Source of the DNA: Hyphomicrobiales bacterium
Lineage (GTDB): Bacteria > Pseudomonadota > Alphaproteobacteria > Rhizobiales > Rhizobiaceae
NCBI GenBank assembly: GCA_900466475.1
Contig: UBMI01000007.1
Coordinates: forward strand, 452,569 to 516,568
Length of the DNA stretch: 64,000 nt
Reading direction: 5' to 3'
The position numbers and the translations under genes are program-made. Positions within the stretch are counted from its first letter, which is position 1, and the number at the start of each line of letters is the position of its first letter. The notes beneath the pieces are model-generated. The model ran no database searches. It saw only the letters and a list, made by a program, of their open reading frames with translations, and was not told where the DNA came from. Positions 46,088 through 54,884 of the stretch are shown here, in pieces.

Positions 46088-46130
46088 TGATGCGGAGGCC
46101 ATACGGACAGATTGAAATGATCTCGTGAAT

Positions 46131-46156
46131 CAAAACGGCGGCCCGGAAGGCCGCCG
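46131..46156 (-). terminator. Rho-independent terminator after msrA
   Basis: On the minus strand CGGCGGCC pairs with GGCCGCCG around a TTCCG loop and is followed by GTTTTG. It lies about 38 bp after the msrA stop codon. Confidence 0.75.
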
Positions 46157-46193
46157 CTCGTCAAATCCGTTCAATATTCCCGGTCGACAACGC

Positions 46194-46706
46194 TCAAGCG
46201 ACGTTCGACTGCCGCTTCGGCAATTTCCAGCCCGGACGAGCGAAGTGGCATGTGTAGCCATTCGGAATACGCTCGAGATAGTCTTGGTGTTCCGGCTCGG
46301 CTTCCCAGAAATCGCTGACGGGAACGACTTCCGTCACGACCTTCCCGGGCCAGAGGCCCGAAGCATCCACATCGGCGATCGTGTCCTCGGCAATGCGATG
46401 CTGGGTCTCGTCAGCATAGAAAATTGCGGACCGATAGCTTGCGCCAATGTCATTGCCCTGACGATTGCGGGTCGATGGATCATGGATCTGGAAGAAGAAT
46501 TCCAGGATATCGCGATAGCTCGTCTTTTGCGGATCGAAGTTGATCTCGATCGCTTCGGCATGGTTGCCGTGATTGCGATAGGTTGCATTGGGGACTTCGC
46601 CACCGGTGTAACCGACACGCGTTGAAACAACGCCGGGAAGGCGTCGAATAAGGTCCTGCATTCCCCAGAAGCAGCCGCCAGCAAGTACTGCACGTTCTGT
46701 TGTCAT
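46194..46706 (-). CDS. msrA: Peptide methionine-S-sulfoxide reductase MsrA
   Basis: A 170-residue enzyme that reduces the S-epimer of methionine sulfoxide in oxidised proteins. The catalytic Cys12 lies in GGCFWG, and [18 protein letters not shown] and [16 protein letters not shown] are family blocks. No export signal is present. It is monocistronic with its own terminator. Confidence 0.95.
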   Translation of the reverse strand: MTTERAVLAGGCFWGMQDLIRRLPGVVSTRVGYTGGEVPNATYRNHGNHAEAIEINFDPQKTSYRDILEFFFQIHDPSTRNRQGNDIGASYRSAIFYADETQHRIAEDTIADVDASGLWPGKVVTEVVPVSDFWEAEPEHQDYLERIPNGYTCHFARPGWKLPKRQSNVA

Positions 46707-47016
46707 AGAACTGTCCTTTCCAATGCGCGAGTTGGACGGGAATCGTCAGGTGCGCTTCGTTGACGCCTATATGGGTATTCGGCTCAATAATCGCCAGTCC
46801 ACCACAGTGACATCGAAACCTTCATCAAGAGACGTCCGGCTTCCAGAAGCTCGCAAAGCCAAGGCATATTTCGACGGAACGAGATTGACCGGCTGTATTG
46901 GGCACAGCATTCTGCGCCCACTCCGCGCCGACCGATCATCCGGGTGGCTTTTTCCAGTACGCAACTTCTGGCCTCGCATCTTAAAAATGGCTGCGCGCGT
47001 CGTCCAGGGACTACAG
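46707..47016. other. Divergent region between msrA and the kinase-like gene
   Basis: The 310 bp between the two starts contain an open frame continuous with the downstream gene, but no good start site or family-like residues. I see no RNA or repeat in it. Confidence 0.4.
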
Positions 47017-48003
47017 ATGGCACCGGAAAGACGAACGACCTTGGAGCTCGATAGGGAAACCATCCAGCGGATCGTCCAAAATCTCGATCCTGGGCTTGTC
47101 GCCGACGGCTTTGCCCGCCTGCATGGCGGCAGCACGGAGGTCTACAGGATCGACTTCGCCGGCGCTGATTGCGAACCGCTGGTGCTCAAGATCTATCCCG
47201 ACGAACCTGAATGGGGACCGGCCAAGGAGAAGCTTGTGGCCGGCTGGTTCACGGAGCTGACACCGCTTGCGCCAAAGTGGCTTGCGATCGACGAGTCGCG
47301 AAGCCTCTTGCCGCTGCGATATGCCTTGCTGCCGCTGCTGCCCGGCCGCTCGCTGCGCGGCTGGGTAGCGGAGCCGGATATCGACAATGCCTACCGCCAG
47401 ATGGGTGCATTGCTGAGACACATCCATGCAATGCCGATGCCGGCCTATGGCTACGTAGTCGGCCACGGGATCGCCAAACCGATGCCGACGAATGCCGACT
47501 ATATGACATCAGCGTTCGAGGATGTGTTCCGGCGGTTCCGCGACTTCGGCGGCGATGCCGATCTTGGGCGTCGTCTGCAGCAACTGGCAGAAGGAAGCTT
47601 CGACCTCCTGCGGGAAAGCAGCGGTGCCGTCCTCTGCCACGACGATTTTCATCAGGGCAATGTGCTGGCCCTGCGCACCGATCCAGGCGGACTTCAGCTC
47701 AGTGGGCTTGTCGATTTCGGCAATGCGCGGGCAGCGGACAAGCTCTTCGATCTTGCAAAGGCGCTCTTCTGTTCGGCACATGAAGATCCGCGCAGCCGGA
47801 AACCCATCCTCCAGGGCTACGGCGCTCTCGATCATCCCGATATCGAGCGGGCGCTCTGGCTCTATACGCTGTTCCATCGGGTCAGCATGTGGTGCTGGCT
47901 GACGAAGCTCGGCCTCGAACCCACCAACGAAAACGGTCCCGGCGGATTGATCCGGGATCTCCGCACAATGACCACGGGACCTGGCTCTGGACTTCGTTAC
48001 TGA
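47017..48003 (+). CDS. Aminoglycoside phosphotransferase-fold kinase
   Basis: A 328-residue protein of the APH/choline kinase-like superfamily. The catalytic loop LCHDDFHQGNVLAL (about residues 207-220) holds the base Asp and the Asn, and VDFGNA is the metal-binding DFG-like motif. Such proteins phosphorylate small hydroxyl or amino compounds; resistance should not be assumed. The ATG at 47017 has AGGGA upstream; the frame stays open to 46723 but those residues do not resemble the family. Confidence 0.8.
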   Translation: MAPERRTTLELDRETIQRIVQNLDPGLVADGFARLHGGSTEVYRIDFAGADCEPLVLKIYPDEPEWGPAKEKLVAGWFTELTPLAPKWLAIDESRSLLPLRYALLPLLPGRSLRGWVAEPDIDNAYRQMGALLRHIHAMPMPAYGYVVGHGIAKPMPTNADYMTSAFEDVFRRFRDFGGDADLGRRLQQLAEGSFDLLRESSGAVLCHDDFHQGNVLALRTDPGGLQLSGLVDFGNARAADKLFDLAKALFCSAHEDPRSRKPILQGYGALDHPDIERALWLYTLFHRVSMWCWLTKLGLEPTNENGPGGLIRDLRTMTTGPGSGLRY

Positions 48004-48053
48004 AGCCGCCATTCCCGACATTGGCTCTCATGGGATATCGATCCGAGCTTCGT

Positions 48054-49172
48054 TCATCGCTCCGCTATCGATCGAGCAATGCTGATGGCTTCGATGCCGA
48101 TTTGACGCAAGAGGCCTGTTGAGGCCGCATTGAACCCGCAGAAATAAAGACCGTCACTCCCCGGCTGGAGATCTCCCTTTTTCGGCCTGTCGGCGCCATC
48201 AAATCTCTCCGCGAAATCCGGCAATACGGCTTCCAGCGAGGGGCGGTAACCAGTCGCCAGGACGATGGTGTCGAAATCCGCCGATCGGCCATCGGCGAAA
48301 TGCACTTGGTGACGATCCGAGCTTTCAATACCCGGGTATATTCTGATCTTCCCGACCCTGATCTCTGCCATGGTTCCAATATCGATCAGGGGTGTGCGAT
48401 CTTTCTCCGCGATATTGGTCAGAGGACCATCGGTGGATTTTTGCAGCCCCAATCTCTCCATGTCGCGGTAGCGCAGACGCAGAAGCGGCGCGTTGACGGC
48501 ATCGACAAGTCGGTACGGAAAGTAACGTTGCGCAATGGCGATTGTCGCGGTTGGAATTCCGAACATTTCCAGCGGGACGACGTTCACCGGCCCGCGCACA
48601 GACATGCCGACCTCAAGACCATCCTCAGCGCATTCGAGCGCGATCTCGCCGGCTGAATTGCCAAAGCCGACGACGAGCACCCGGCCCCCGCCAAATACCT
48701 TTGCATTGGCGAACTCCGAGGAATGCAGGATCTTCCCGGCGAAGCTCTCCTGGCCTTTCCAGACCGGCCTTATCGGGGCTTTGGAAAGGCCGGTCGCGAT
48801 CACCACGGTTCGGGCGTCGAAGGCTTCTCCATCGATCGTCTCGACGATCCAGCCTTGCTCCCGCCGGATACGCGTGACCGATTTGCGAAACCGTATCCTG
48901 ACATCGTTGGCGCGCGCATAGGTCTCGAGATAGTCGATCACCTGCAGCCGTGAGGGATATCTTGGAAACTCTCCCGGCATGGGCATTCCGGGCAGCCCTG
49001 AATGGGCCTTGGCGGTATGCAGATGCAGCCGATCATAGTGCCTTCGCCACGAGGCAGCCAGATTGTCTGCACTTTCGAGGATCAACGAGGAGCGGCCGTT
49101 TTTCCTGAGCGCCGCCGCACAGGCAAGACCGGCGGGACCTGCTCCGACGATCACTGTGCCCGTATCGGTCAT
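48054..49172 (-). CDS. Flavin-containing monooxygenase (YUCCA-like)
   Basis: A 372-residue single-component FMO. FAD motif VIVGAGPAGLACA (residues about 6-18), the FMO fingerprint FAGKILHSSEF, the NADPH motif VVGFGNSAGEIALE and ATGY near the C-terminus are present. Its size and the GNSAGEIA block resemble plant YUCCA and bacterial YUC-like enzymes that oxidise indole-3-pyruvate to auxin, but related enzymes act on many amines and sulfides. The ATG at 49172 has GGGAGGGG before it. Confidence 0.85.
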   Translation of the reverse strand: MTDTGTVIVGAGPAGLACAAALRKNGRSSLILESADNLAASWRRHYDRLHLHTAKAHSGLPGMPMPGEFPRYPSRLQVIDYLETYARANDVRIRFRKSVTRIRREQGWIVETIDGEAFDARTVVIATGLSKAPIRPVWKGQESFAGKILHSSEFANAKVFGGGRVLVVGFGNSAGEIALECAEDGLEVGMSVRGPVNVVPLEMFGIPTATIAIAQRYFPYRLVDAVNAPLLRLRYRDMERLGLQKSTDGPLTNIAEKDRTPLIDIGTMAEIRVGKIRIYPGIESSDRHQVHFADGRSADFDTIVLATGYRPSLEAVLPDFAERFDGADRPKKGDLQPGSDGLYFCGFNAASTGLLRQIGIEAISIARSIAER

Positions 49173-49289
49173 GAGCCCCTCCCGCCCATTTAACATAGCC
49201 GGAAGGGTACATCATTGTCATGGTGTCAGACAGCCGCCAGAACGATCACGCAGACAGCGTTTTCCGCGCGCGGATATTTGCGCTCGGTC

Positions 49290-50393
49290 CTATTTCGCAA
49301 ACAGGTTTTTGAGCTGCGGCGGCTGGCAGCGGAGATATTGATTGGCTGCCTTGACCTGCCCGCCGAGCTCGGCGGCTGCATGCCACGGCCAGCGAGGATC
49401 GTAGAGGATGGCTCGCGCAAGTGCGATGAGGTCCGCATCGCCGGTCGCCACGATTGCCTCGGCCTGCGTCGGCGCGGTGATCAGGCCGACGGCGATGACC
49501 GGCATTTTGACGGCACTTTTGATTGCTCGTGCGAGCGGCACCTGGTAGCTCGGGCTGATCGGGATCGCCTGGGAGGGATGCAGGCCGCCGCTCGATACGT
49601 GGATTGCATTGCAGCCCCGTGCTTCGAGCATCCTGGCAAATTCCACACTCTCGGAAATCTCCAGACCACCTTGGACCCAATCGGTCGCAGAAACGCGCAT
49701 CGTCACCGGCCGATCGGAGGGAAAGGCATCCCTCACGGCATCGAGAATCTCCAGTGGAAAGCGGGCGCGGTTTTCCAGCGAGCCGCCATAGTCGTCGGTT
49801 CGCTGGTTCGACAAGGGCGACAGGAACTGGTGCAGCAGATAGCCGTGAGCGCCATGGATCTGAACGGCATCAATGCCGATTTTCGCCGCCCGCCGTGCGG
49901 CAGCGGCAAAGGCATCGCGGACCCGCTTCATGCCTTCGCGATCGAGCGCAGTTGGCGGCACGTAGTTCGGGTTGAAGGCAATGGCGGAAGGTGCCTCGGT
50001 CTGCCATCCGTTCGGATCGGTCGGCGCGAACTGACCGCCGCCTCTCCAGGGAACCTCGGTCGAGGCTTTGCGGCCGGCATGCGCCAACTGCACGGCGATT
50101 GGCATATCCGACCATTTCCTGATGCTTTCGAGCGTACGGGCCATCGCGGCTTCGGAGGCGTCATCATAAAGGCCGACATCGGCAAAGGTGATGCGTCCTT
50201 CGGGAACGACAGCGGTTGCCTCAATGGTCAGAAGTGCGGCACCGGAAAGCGCCAACTGTCCGAGATGGATCAGATGCCAGTCCGTCATGCAGCCGTCGAC
50301 GGCCGAGTACTGGCACATGGGCGCGATCACGATACGGTTGGCGAGTTCAAGACTGCTCACGGTGAAAGGAGAAAACAGGACGGGTTGGGGCAT
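49290..50393 (-). CDS. NADH:flavin oxidoreductase, Old Yellow Enzyme (YqjM-like)
   Basis: A 367-residue FMN-dependent ene-reductase. N-terminal NRIVIAPMCQYSA carries the YqjM-type cysteine, HGAHGYLLHQFLSPLSNQRTD contains the catalytic His pair, and LARAILYDPRWPWHAA is the phosphate-binding end. These enzymes reduce activated C=C bonds of electrophiles. GAGGA precedes the ATG at 50393; the open frame extends upstream without a better start. Confidence 0.92.
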   Translation of the reverse strand: MPQPVLFSPFTVSSLELANRIVIAPMCQYSAVDGCMTDWHLIHLGQLALSGAALLTIEATAVVPEGRITFADVGLYDDASEAAMARTLESIRKWSDMPIAVQLAHAGRKASTEVPWRGGGQFAPTDPNGWQTEAPSAIAFNPNYVPPTALDREGMKRVRDAFAAAARRAAKIGIDAVQIHGAHGYLLHQFLSPLSNQRTDDYGGSLENRARFPLEILDAVRDAFPSDRPVTMRVSATDWVQGGLEISESVEFARMLEARGCNAIHVSSGGLHPSQAIPISPSYQVPLARAIKSAVKMPVIAVGLITAPTQAEAIVATGDADLIALARAILYDPRWPWHAAAELGGQVKAANQYLRCQPPQLKNLFAK

Positions 50394-50739
50394 GGCGTTC
50401 CTCGAAGCTGAATGCAGTTGTCTCGGTTTATAGCACTCTGTCGGCGTTTTAAGACGGTTAGCAGAGCCTCCGCGTGTCAGGAACTGTTCTTTGGTGTGGG
50501 TCCGCTTTTGCAAAAAAAGCCTCAGCGGAGCGGCTTTGTCCGATTGTTTCGCTATTGGAAAGAAAGTCTTCAGCAGAACCCCTGTTCAAGCCCAATGCGA
50601 CCAGGTGTACCAACAAGTCGACGGTGTTCCGTCTGCGAATGGCCAACGGCTCGCGATCGCTCCACCAGTCAAAGCGTCACCCGACATCTTTGCCGACAGG
50701 CTCGAAACGCGAGCGAAGAGACGACCGCTATCGCAGCCT
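50394..50739. other. Intergenic region without a recognised gene
   Basis: About 346 bp between the Old Yellow Enzyme start and a small ORF. It must contain the divergent promoters. Frames are open on the plus strand but have no start signals and an unusual residue mix. No RNA or repeat was recognised. Confidence 0.4.
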
Positions 50740-51078
50740 ATGGAGAATGAAGTGAGTAAAGATCTCATAACCCCGATCATGCGCGTACAAATCGAACTGG
50801 CCATCGCAAGCGCGAGACATGATCCCCACGCCGTCCGATTGCTGGAGGAGAAGGCGAAACATCTGGCGTTGAGCGGCGCGGAGATCGATGCTGCAAAACG
50901 CGGAGACAGCTTCGACCTGCTTGTCGATATCGCCGTCAAATGCGCACTGGCGATCGAAGCCGGTGACGACGAGGCAAGCATGGTCGCGAGTCGGCAACTG
51001 ATGGCTTTCGGCGTTCCGGACATCGCGTCGGAACTGCCCGCCCTCATCAGGAGACTGGACCTATCGCCCGCCAGATAA
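50740..51078 (+). CDS. Small helical hypothetical protein, AhpD-like in pattern
   Basis: About 112 residues, all-helical in appearance, with a central segment LSGAEIDAAKRGDSFDLLVDIAVKCALAI that recalls carboxymuconolactone decarboxylase/AhpD proteins, but the CxxC catalytic motif is absent. A GTG at 50752, with GGAG 7 bp before it, is an alternative start. It is 108 bp upstream of a LysR gene on the same strand. Function unknown. Confidence 0.55.
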   Translation: MENEVSKDLITPIMRVQIELAIASARHDPHAVRLLEEKAKHLALSGAEIDAAKRGDSFDLLVDIAVKCALAIEAGDDEASMVASRQLMAFGVPDIASELPALIRRLDLSPAR

Positions 51079-51186
51079 AAGATTGCCGTTCAGCGGCTTG
51101 ACGCTATGGGACCGATAGATTGCGATCGGAATAAAAGCGTTTAAAGCTTGGTGCGGGACCGAGATTTTCACGAGAATGTGGGGCGC

Positions 51187-52083
51187 ATGGATCGATGGCA
51201 GGCAATGAGGGTCTTCGTGAAGGTTGCGGAGGCCGAGAGCTTTGCAGATGCAGGACGGCAACTCCATATGAGCCCGCCGGCAGTCACACGCATCGTGTCC
51301 GCCCTGGAAGACGTCATTGGGACACGCCTCCTGGCGCGCACGACCCGATCTGTCAAACTGACGGAAGCCGGTGCCCAGTATTTTGCGGACTGCCAAAGGC
51401 TTCTCGCCGATCTCTCGGAGGCGGAAGCCATCGCTGCCGGCGCCTACGGCAAACCGACAGGCACCCTCACCGTCACGACCTCGGCCATGTTCGGGACAAT
51501 GTTCGTCCTGCCGCTGATGACCGAATATCTCGATCTCTACCCCGACGTCATCGGTCGCGGCCTGTTCGTCGACCGGGTTGTCAGCATGGTGGATGAGGGC
51601 ATCGATGTGGCCATCCGTATCGGCCATCTGCCGGACTCGGGCCTCACCGCAACACGTGTCGGCCAGGTGAGGCGTGTCATCTGCGGGTCGCCCATCTATT
51701 TTGAAAAGCACGGTGTCCCGATAAGCCCAAGCGATCTGTCGCGCCATCGCATCATCGCATCGACCAGTGCATGGACATCGCTCGAATGGCGTTTCGGCGT
51801 GCAGAAGAAGTCGACCGTGCGGGTCAATCCGCGCCTCTACTGCAGCACCAATGAAGCTGCCATCTCGGCGGCGGCCTCCGGCTGGGGCCTAACGCGCGTC
51901 CTATCCTATCAGATCGCACCGCAGCTCGAGGCAGGTGAACTGCGCACGATCCTGTCCGATTACGAGGAAGAAGCCCTGCCGATCCACGTCGTTCATCCGG
52001 AAGGCCGGCATGCTTCGGCAAAAGTACGGAGCTTCATCGATTTTGCGGTGGGAAAACTGAGGTCCAACAGGCACTTCAATTAG
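51187..52083 (+). CDS. LysR family transcriptional regulator
   Basis: A 298-residue regulator with N-terminal HTH (MRVFVKVAEAESFADAGRQ, then MSPPAVTRIVSALE) and a periplasmic-binding-protein-like effector domain. It belongs to the large CrgA/DmlR-like group. The ATG at 51187 gives the canonical MDRWQAMRVF start. Likely targets are the flanking hydrolase or the Old Yellow Enzyme; not determinable here. Confidence 0.88.
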   Translation: MDRWQAMRVFVKVAEAESFADAGRQLHMSPPAVTRIVSALEDVIGTRLLARTTRSVKLTEAGAQYFADCQRLLADLSEAEAIAAGAYGKPTGTLTVTTSAMFGTMFVLPLMTEYLDLYPDVIGRGLFVDRVVSMVDEGIDVAIRIGHLPDSGLTATRVGQVRRVICGSPIYFEKHGVPISPSDLSRHRIIASTSAWTSLEWRFGVQKKSTVRVNPRLYCSTNEAAISAAASGWGLTRVLSYQIAPQLEAGELRTILSDYEEEALPIHVVHPEGRHASAKVRSFIDFAVGKLRSNRHFN

Positions 52084-52135
52084 CAAAGGCCCGCGCATTC
52101 ATCTCTGAATGCGCGGTCTCTCGTATAAACGAGTT

Positions 52136-53107
52136 TTACTTTGCGACCTTGCGGTCGAGGAAGTCGTGAATAAGCGGCGCCATTTCATCCAGCTTGTCTT
52201 CGAGGGCAAAATGGCCGGTATCGAGGAGGTGCATTTCGGCGTCCGGAAGATCACGCAGGTAAGGATGTGCACCGTCTTCGGGGAAGATCTTGTCGTTCTT
52301 GCCCCAGACGATCAGCGTCGGCGGCTTGCGTTCGCGGAAAAAGGCCTGAAACTGCGGATAGAGCGGGACATTCGTGCCGTAATCGTGGAAGAGATCGAGC
52401 TGGATATCCTTGTTGCCGGGACGGTCGAGCAGGGCCTGATCGTGAACCCAGTTGTCGGGACTGATGCGGGTGAGGTCCTTGACGCCGTCCGTGTACTGGA
52501 ACTTGGTGGTCTCGAGGACCACAAGATTGGACAGGGCCTCGCGCTTTTCCTTGGAGTCATCGGCCCAGTAAGCCTTGATCGGATCCCAGAACTCTCGCAG
52601 GCCTTCTTCATAGGCGTTGCCGTTCTGGACGATCAGCCCGCTCACCCGTTCGGGATGCTTGAGAGCCAGGCGGTAGCCGACTGGTGCGCCATAATCCATG
52701 AGATACATGGCATATTTCTTGGCGCCGAGCTGGTTCATGAGTGTATCGACCATGTCTGCGTAATGGGCGAAAGTGTAAGCGAACTTGGTGTGATCGGGTG
52801 CATCGCTCTGACCGAAGCCCGGATAGTCAGGCGCGATGACGTGATAGCGATCCGCGAGCAGCGGAATGAGATTGCGGAACATGTGCGAGGATGTCGGGAA
52901 TCCGTGCAGAAGCAGGACGACCGGGCCATCGGACGGACCGGCTTCACGATAGAACATGTTGACGCCATCGATCTTGGCCGACCGATAGTGCACGGTCACC
53001 GGCACCTGCTGGGCGATCGCAGCCTGCTTGGCAGGAGCGGCGACAGCTTGGGAAAGGGGAGCAAAGCTGACAGTTGCCAGCATCAGGGAAAGGATCAGTC
53101 TGTTCAT
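52136..53107 (-). CDS. Exported alpha/beta hydrolase (epoxide hydrolase/haloalkane dehalogenase-like)
   Basis: A 323-residue protein with a Sec signal peptide ([24 protein letters not shown]). The oxyanion motif LLHGFPTSS, the nucleophile elbow [14 protein letters not shown] (Asp nucleophile), and a C-terminal GHFALED with the catalytic His are present. An Asp in the elbow is typical of epoxide hydrolases and haloalkane dehalogenases rather than esterases. GGAG precedes the ATG. Confidence 0.85.
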   Translation of the reverse strand: MNRLILSLMLATVSFAPLSQAVAAPAKQAAIAQQVPVTVHYRSAKIDGVNMFYREAGPSDGPVVLLLHGFPTSSHMFRNLIPLLADRYHVIAPDYPGFGQSDAPDHTKFAYTFAHYADMVDTLMNQLGAKKYAMYLMDYGAPVGYRLALKHPERVSGLIVQNGNAYEEGLREFWDPIKAYWADDSKEKREALSNLVVLETTKFQYTDGVKDLTRISPDNWVHDQALLDRPGNKDIQLDLFHDYGTNVPLYPQFQAFFRERKPPTLIVWGKNDKIFPEDGAHPYLRDLPDAEMHLLDTGHFALEDKLDEMAPLIHDFLDRKVAK

Positions 53108-53207
53108 CTCAGTTCTCCGTTTTGACAAATTCGCCAACAGCCCTTGCTGGCCTGGAACCAACAATAGCCATTCACCGGAATCCGTTAATCTGCAGAATGC
53201 GGAAGGT

Positions 53208-53230
53208 ATTATTCCACTTGGAGGAATAAT
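53208..53230. promoter_or_regulatory. Inverted repeat ATTATTCC-N7-GGAATAAT
   Basis: Perfect 8-bp arms at 53208-53215 and 53223-53230, in the divergent region about 100 bp upstream of both the exported hydrolase and the GGDEF gene. It looks like an operator for one or both. Confidence 0.45.
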
Positions 53231-53336
53231 TGCAGCCTGGCAGGAATTGCACCGCAACTGTTGATGATGTCAGAACGGTCTGCGCATATGCAGACCGGCT
53301 AACTGTTTCTTCACGCGGGGCGGATAGTGCAAGCTG

Positions 53337-54308
53337 ATGATGATCTGTTCTGAGGGCATGATGACCTTGGCTGACACGGAAGCAATGTTGCAAATGGCGC
53401 AGCTGATGGACGTTGCGGGCGTCATGGTTGCGGTCTACGACCAGGATGACCGGCTGCGTTTTGCCAATCGCGCGTTTCGCGATGCCTGGTTTGTCGCAGA
53501 AGAGGAACAACCTCTCTGGGCCGAGCTGATGCGGCGCAACTTTCACGCCCGCCGCGGAACGATCATTGCCGCGACCGACTTTGAGAGCTGGCTGTTGTCA
53601 ACGCTTGCCCGCCGAGGGAAAAGCGGGTTTCGCGCATTTGAGACCGACCTTCATGACGGCCGTTGGTTATGGATGACCGAAACCATGCAGACCAATGGCT
53701 GGATGCTGTGTATTGCGAGCGACGTGACATCGATCCGCTCCGATCAGAGGACGCTGCGGCAAGATCGCGACAGCGCAATCAAGGCTGCCCAGACCGACGA
53801 GCTGACAGGCATCCCGAGCAGACGTTTCGTGATGTCAAAACTCGAGGAGCTGGTGCGCAATTATGGCCACCGGCCCGAGAAAGTCGGTTGCCTCGCAGTT
53901 CTCGACATCGACAATTTCAAATATATCAATGACCGTTTCGGCCATACTGCGGGCGATGCCGTTCTCAAGGATTTCGCCGCTACGCTGCAGAAAATGGTGC
54001 GCAAGACCGATATTCTCGGCCGCGTGGGCGGCGAGGAATTTGTTCTGGTTCTTCCGAACACGGCTCCCGAGGAAGCGGCAGAAATCGTCAATCGCATGCT
54101 GGTTGCCGTCAGACAGTCCCGTCCGCTGGCCGACCAACTCAGCTTCCGCTACAGTTTTTCCGCAGGCATTGCCTGTGTGATGAGCGGAGACTATGCCAAT
54201 GATATCTATCGCAGGGCCGACCTGGCGCTCTATGCGGCCAAGATGAGGGGTCGCGATCAGATCAGCATCGATCCCCATGCGCACCCGCTTGGGCGACAGA
54301 AATCATAG
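53337..54308 (+). CDS. PAS-GGDEF diguanylate cyclase
   Basis: A 323-residue cytoplasmic protein: a PAS-like sensor domain (about 20-135) and a GGDEF domain (about 150-310) that makes cyclic di-GMP. The active site GGEEF is at 231-235 and an RKTD I-site for product inhibition sits five residues before it, so it should be active and feedback-regulated. No membrane span. The start could also be the ATG pair seven or eight codons downstream, which has GAGGG nearby. Confidence 0.9.
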   Translation: MMICSEGMMTLADTEAMLQMAQLMDVAGVMVAVYDQDDRLRFANRAFRDAWFVAEEEQPLWAELMRRNFHARRGTIIAATDFESWLLSTLARRGKSGFRAFETDLHDGRWLWMTETMQTNGWMLCIASDVTSIRSDQRTLRQDRDSAIKAAQTDELTGIPSRRFVMSKLEELVRNYGHRPEKVGCLAVLDIDNFKYINDRFGHTAGDAVLKDFAATLQKMVRKTDILGRVGGEEFVLVLPNTAPEEAAEIVNRMLVAVRQSRPLADQLSFRYSFSAGIACVMSGDYANDIYRRADLALYAAKMRGRDQISIDPHAHPLGRQKS

Positions 54309-54346
54309 ACAAGCCTGCCAGTCGGGCCATAAGCCAGGGAATTTCA

Positions 54347-54700
54347 ATGGTCGAAAAGATTGCGCCCACCTCGCCCACCGCACCCTCCTCGGCCACACAC
54401 GTAAACCACAGCACCTCCATCGGCTCCGAACCCGACAATGCCTGGGTCGCCGAGCGACAGGCAAAGATCACCGCCGGCAGTGAAAAAAAAGACGAGCATC
54501 ATTCCGCTGACAGCGACGAAGACCGTATCGATGCGGATGATGATCCGGCAGCGGGCCGGCATCTGGACCATCATTCCACCCACCCCCATGCCGAGGCCCC
54601 TGATCCGGACGAAGAACGTCTGTCCGGTGAGAGCGAGCGCATCGGCAGCGGCAACTTGGATGAAGATGTCCCGTTCGGCGACCACGTCGGCTATCTGTAA
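54347..54700 (+). CDS. Small acidic, His/Asp-rich disordered protein
   Basis: A 117-residue hypothetical protein rich in Asp, Glu, Ser and His (DSDEDRIDADDDP; HLDHHSTHPHAEAPDPDEE) and ending DVPFGDHVGYL. No domain recognised; predicted disordered. Codon choice on this strand favours C/G third positions, unlike the opposite-strand frame. It follows the GGDEF gene by 38 bp and may be cotranscribed. The His/Asp content could bind metal ions, which is speculation. Confidence 0.6.
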   Translation: MVEKIAPTSPTAPSSATHVNHSTSIGSEPDNAWVAERQAKITAGSEKKDEHHSADSDEDRIDADDDPAAGRHLDHHSTHPHAEAPDPDEERLSGESERIGSGNLDEDVPFGDHVGYL

Positions 54701-54822
54701 GTGATTGCGTTCGCACACTAACAAGCCCGCAGCGCCAGCCTTCGACCAAAAGCCGGCTCATCATCGGCCATCGTACGTCCATCTTCTGTAACTTCGCTCA
54801 AGATCAAAGCAATTGCGCAAAC

Positions 54823-54863
54823 CTTTTCTCACTTGACAATTCTATTGAGAAAAGCTTTTCTCA
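54823..54863. promoter_or_regulatory. LacI-type operator and promoter of the arabinoside operon
   Basis: TGAGAAAAGCTTTTCTCA (54846-54863) is a perfect 18-bp palindrome, and a further CTTTTCTCA half-site lies at 54823-54831. TTGACA at 54833-54838 is a good -35 box, so the palindrome would sit between -35 and -10 and over the start region. It is just upstream of the LacI gene, as expected for autoregulation. Confidence 0.7.
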
Positions 54864-54884
54864 TCGCAAGCTCGATGGGAGGGG

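Larger units (their letters stand above)
45860..46130. other. Leader/promoter region of the YcaO/TfuA operon
   Basis: About 270 bp between the msrA terminator and the cyclase-like gene. No gene was found. It holds two perfect inverted repeats (45969-45988 and 46066-46087) described separately and should contain the operon promoter. Confidence 0.5.

Noticed and set aside
54344..54724. 126-aa minus-strand frame rich in Gly and Val
   Set aside because: Codon bias and the ribosome site favour the plus-strand acidic protein in the same place, although neither is proven.
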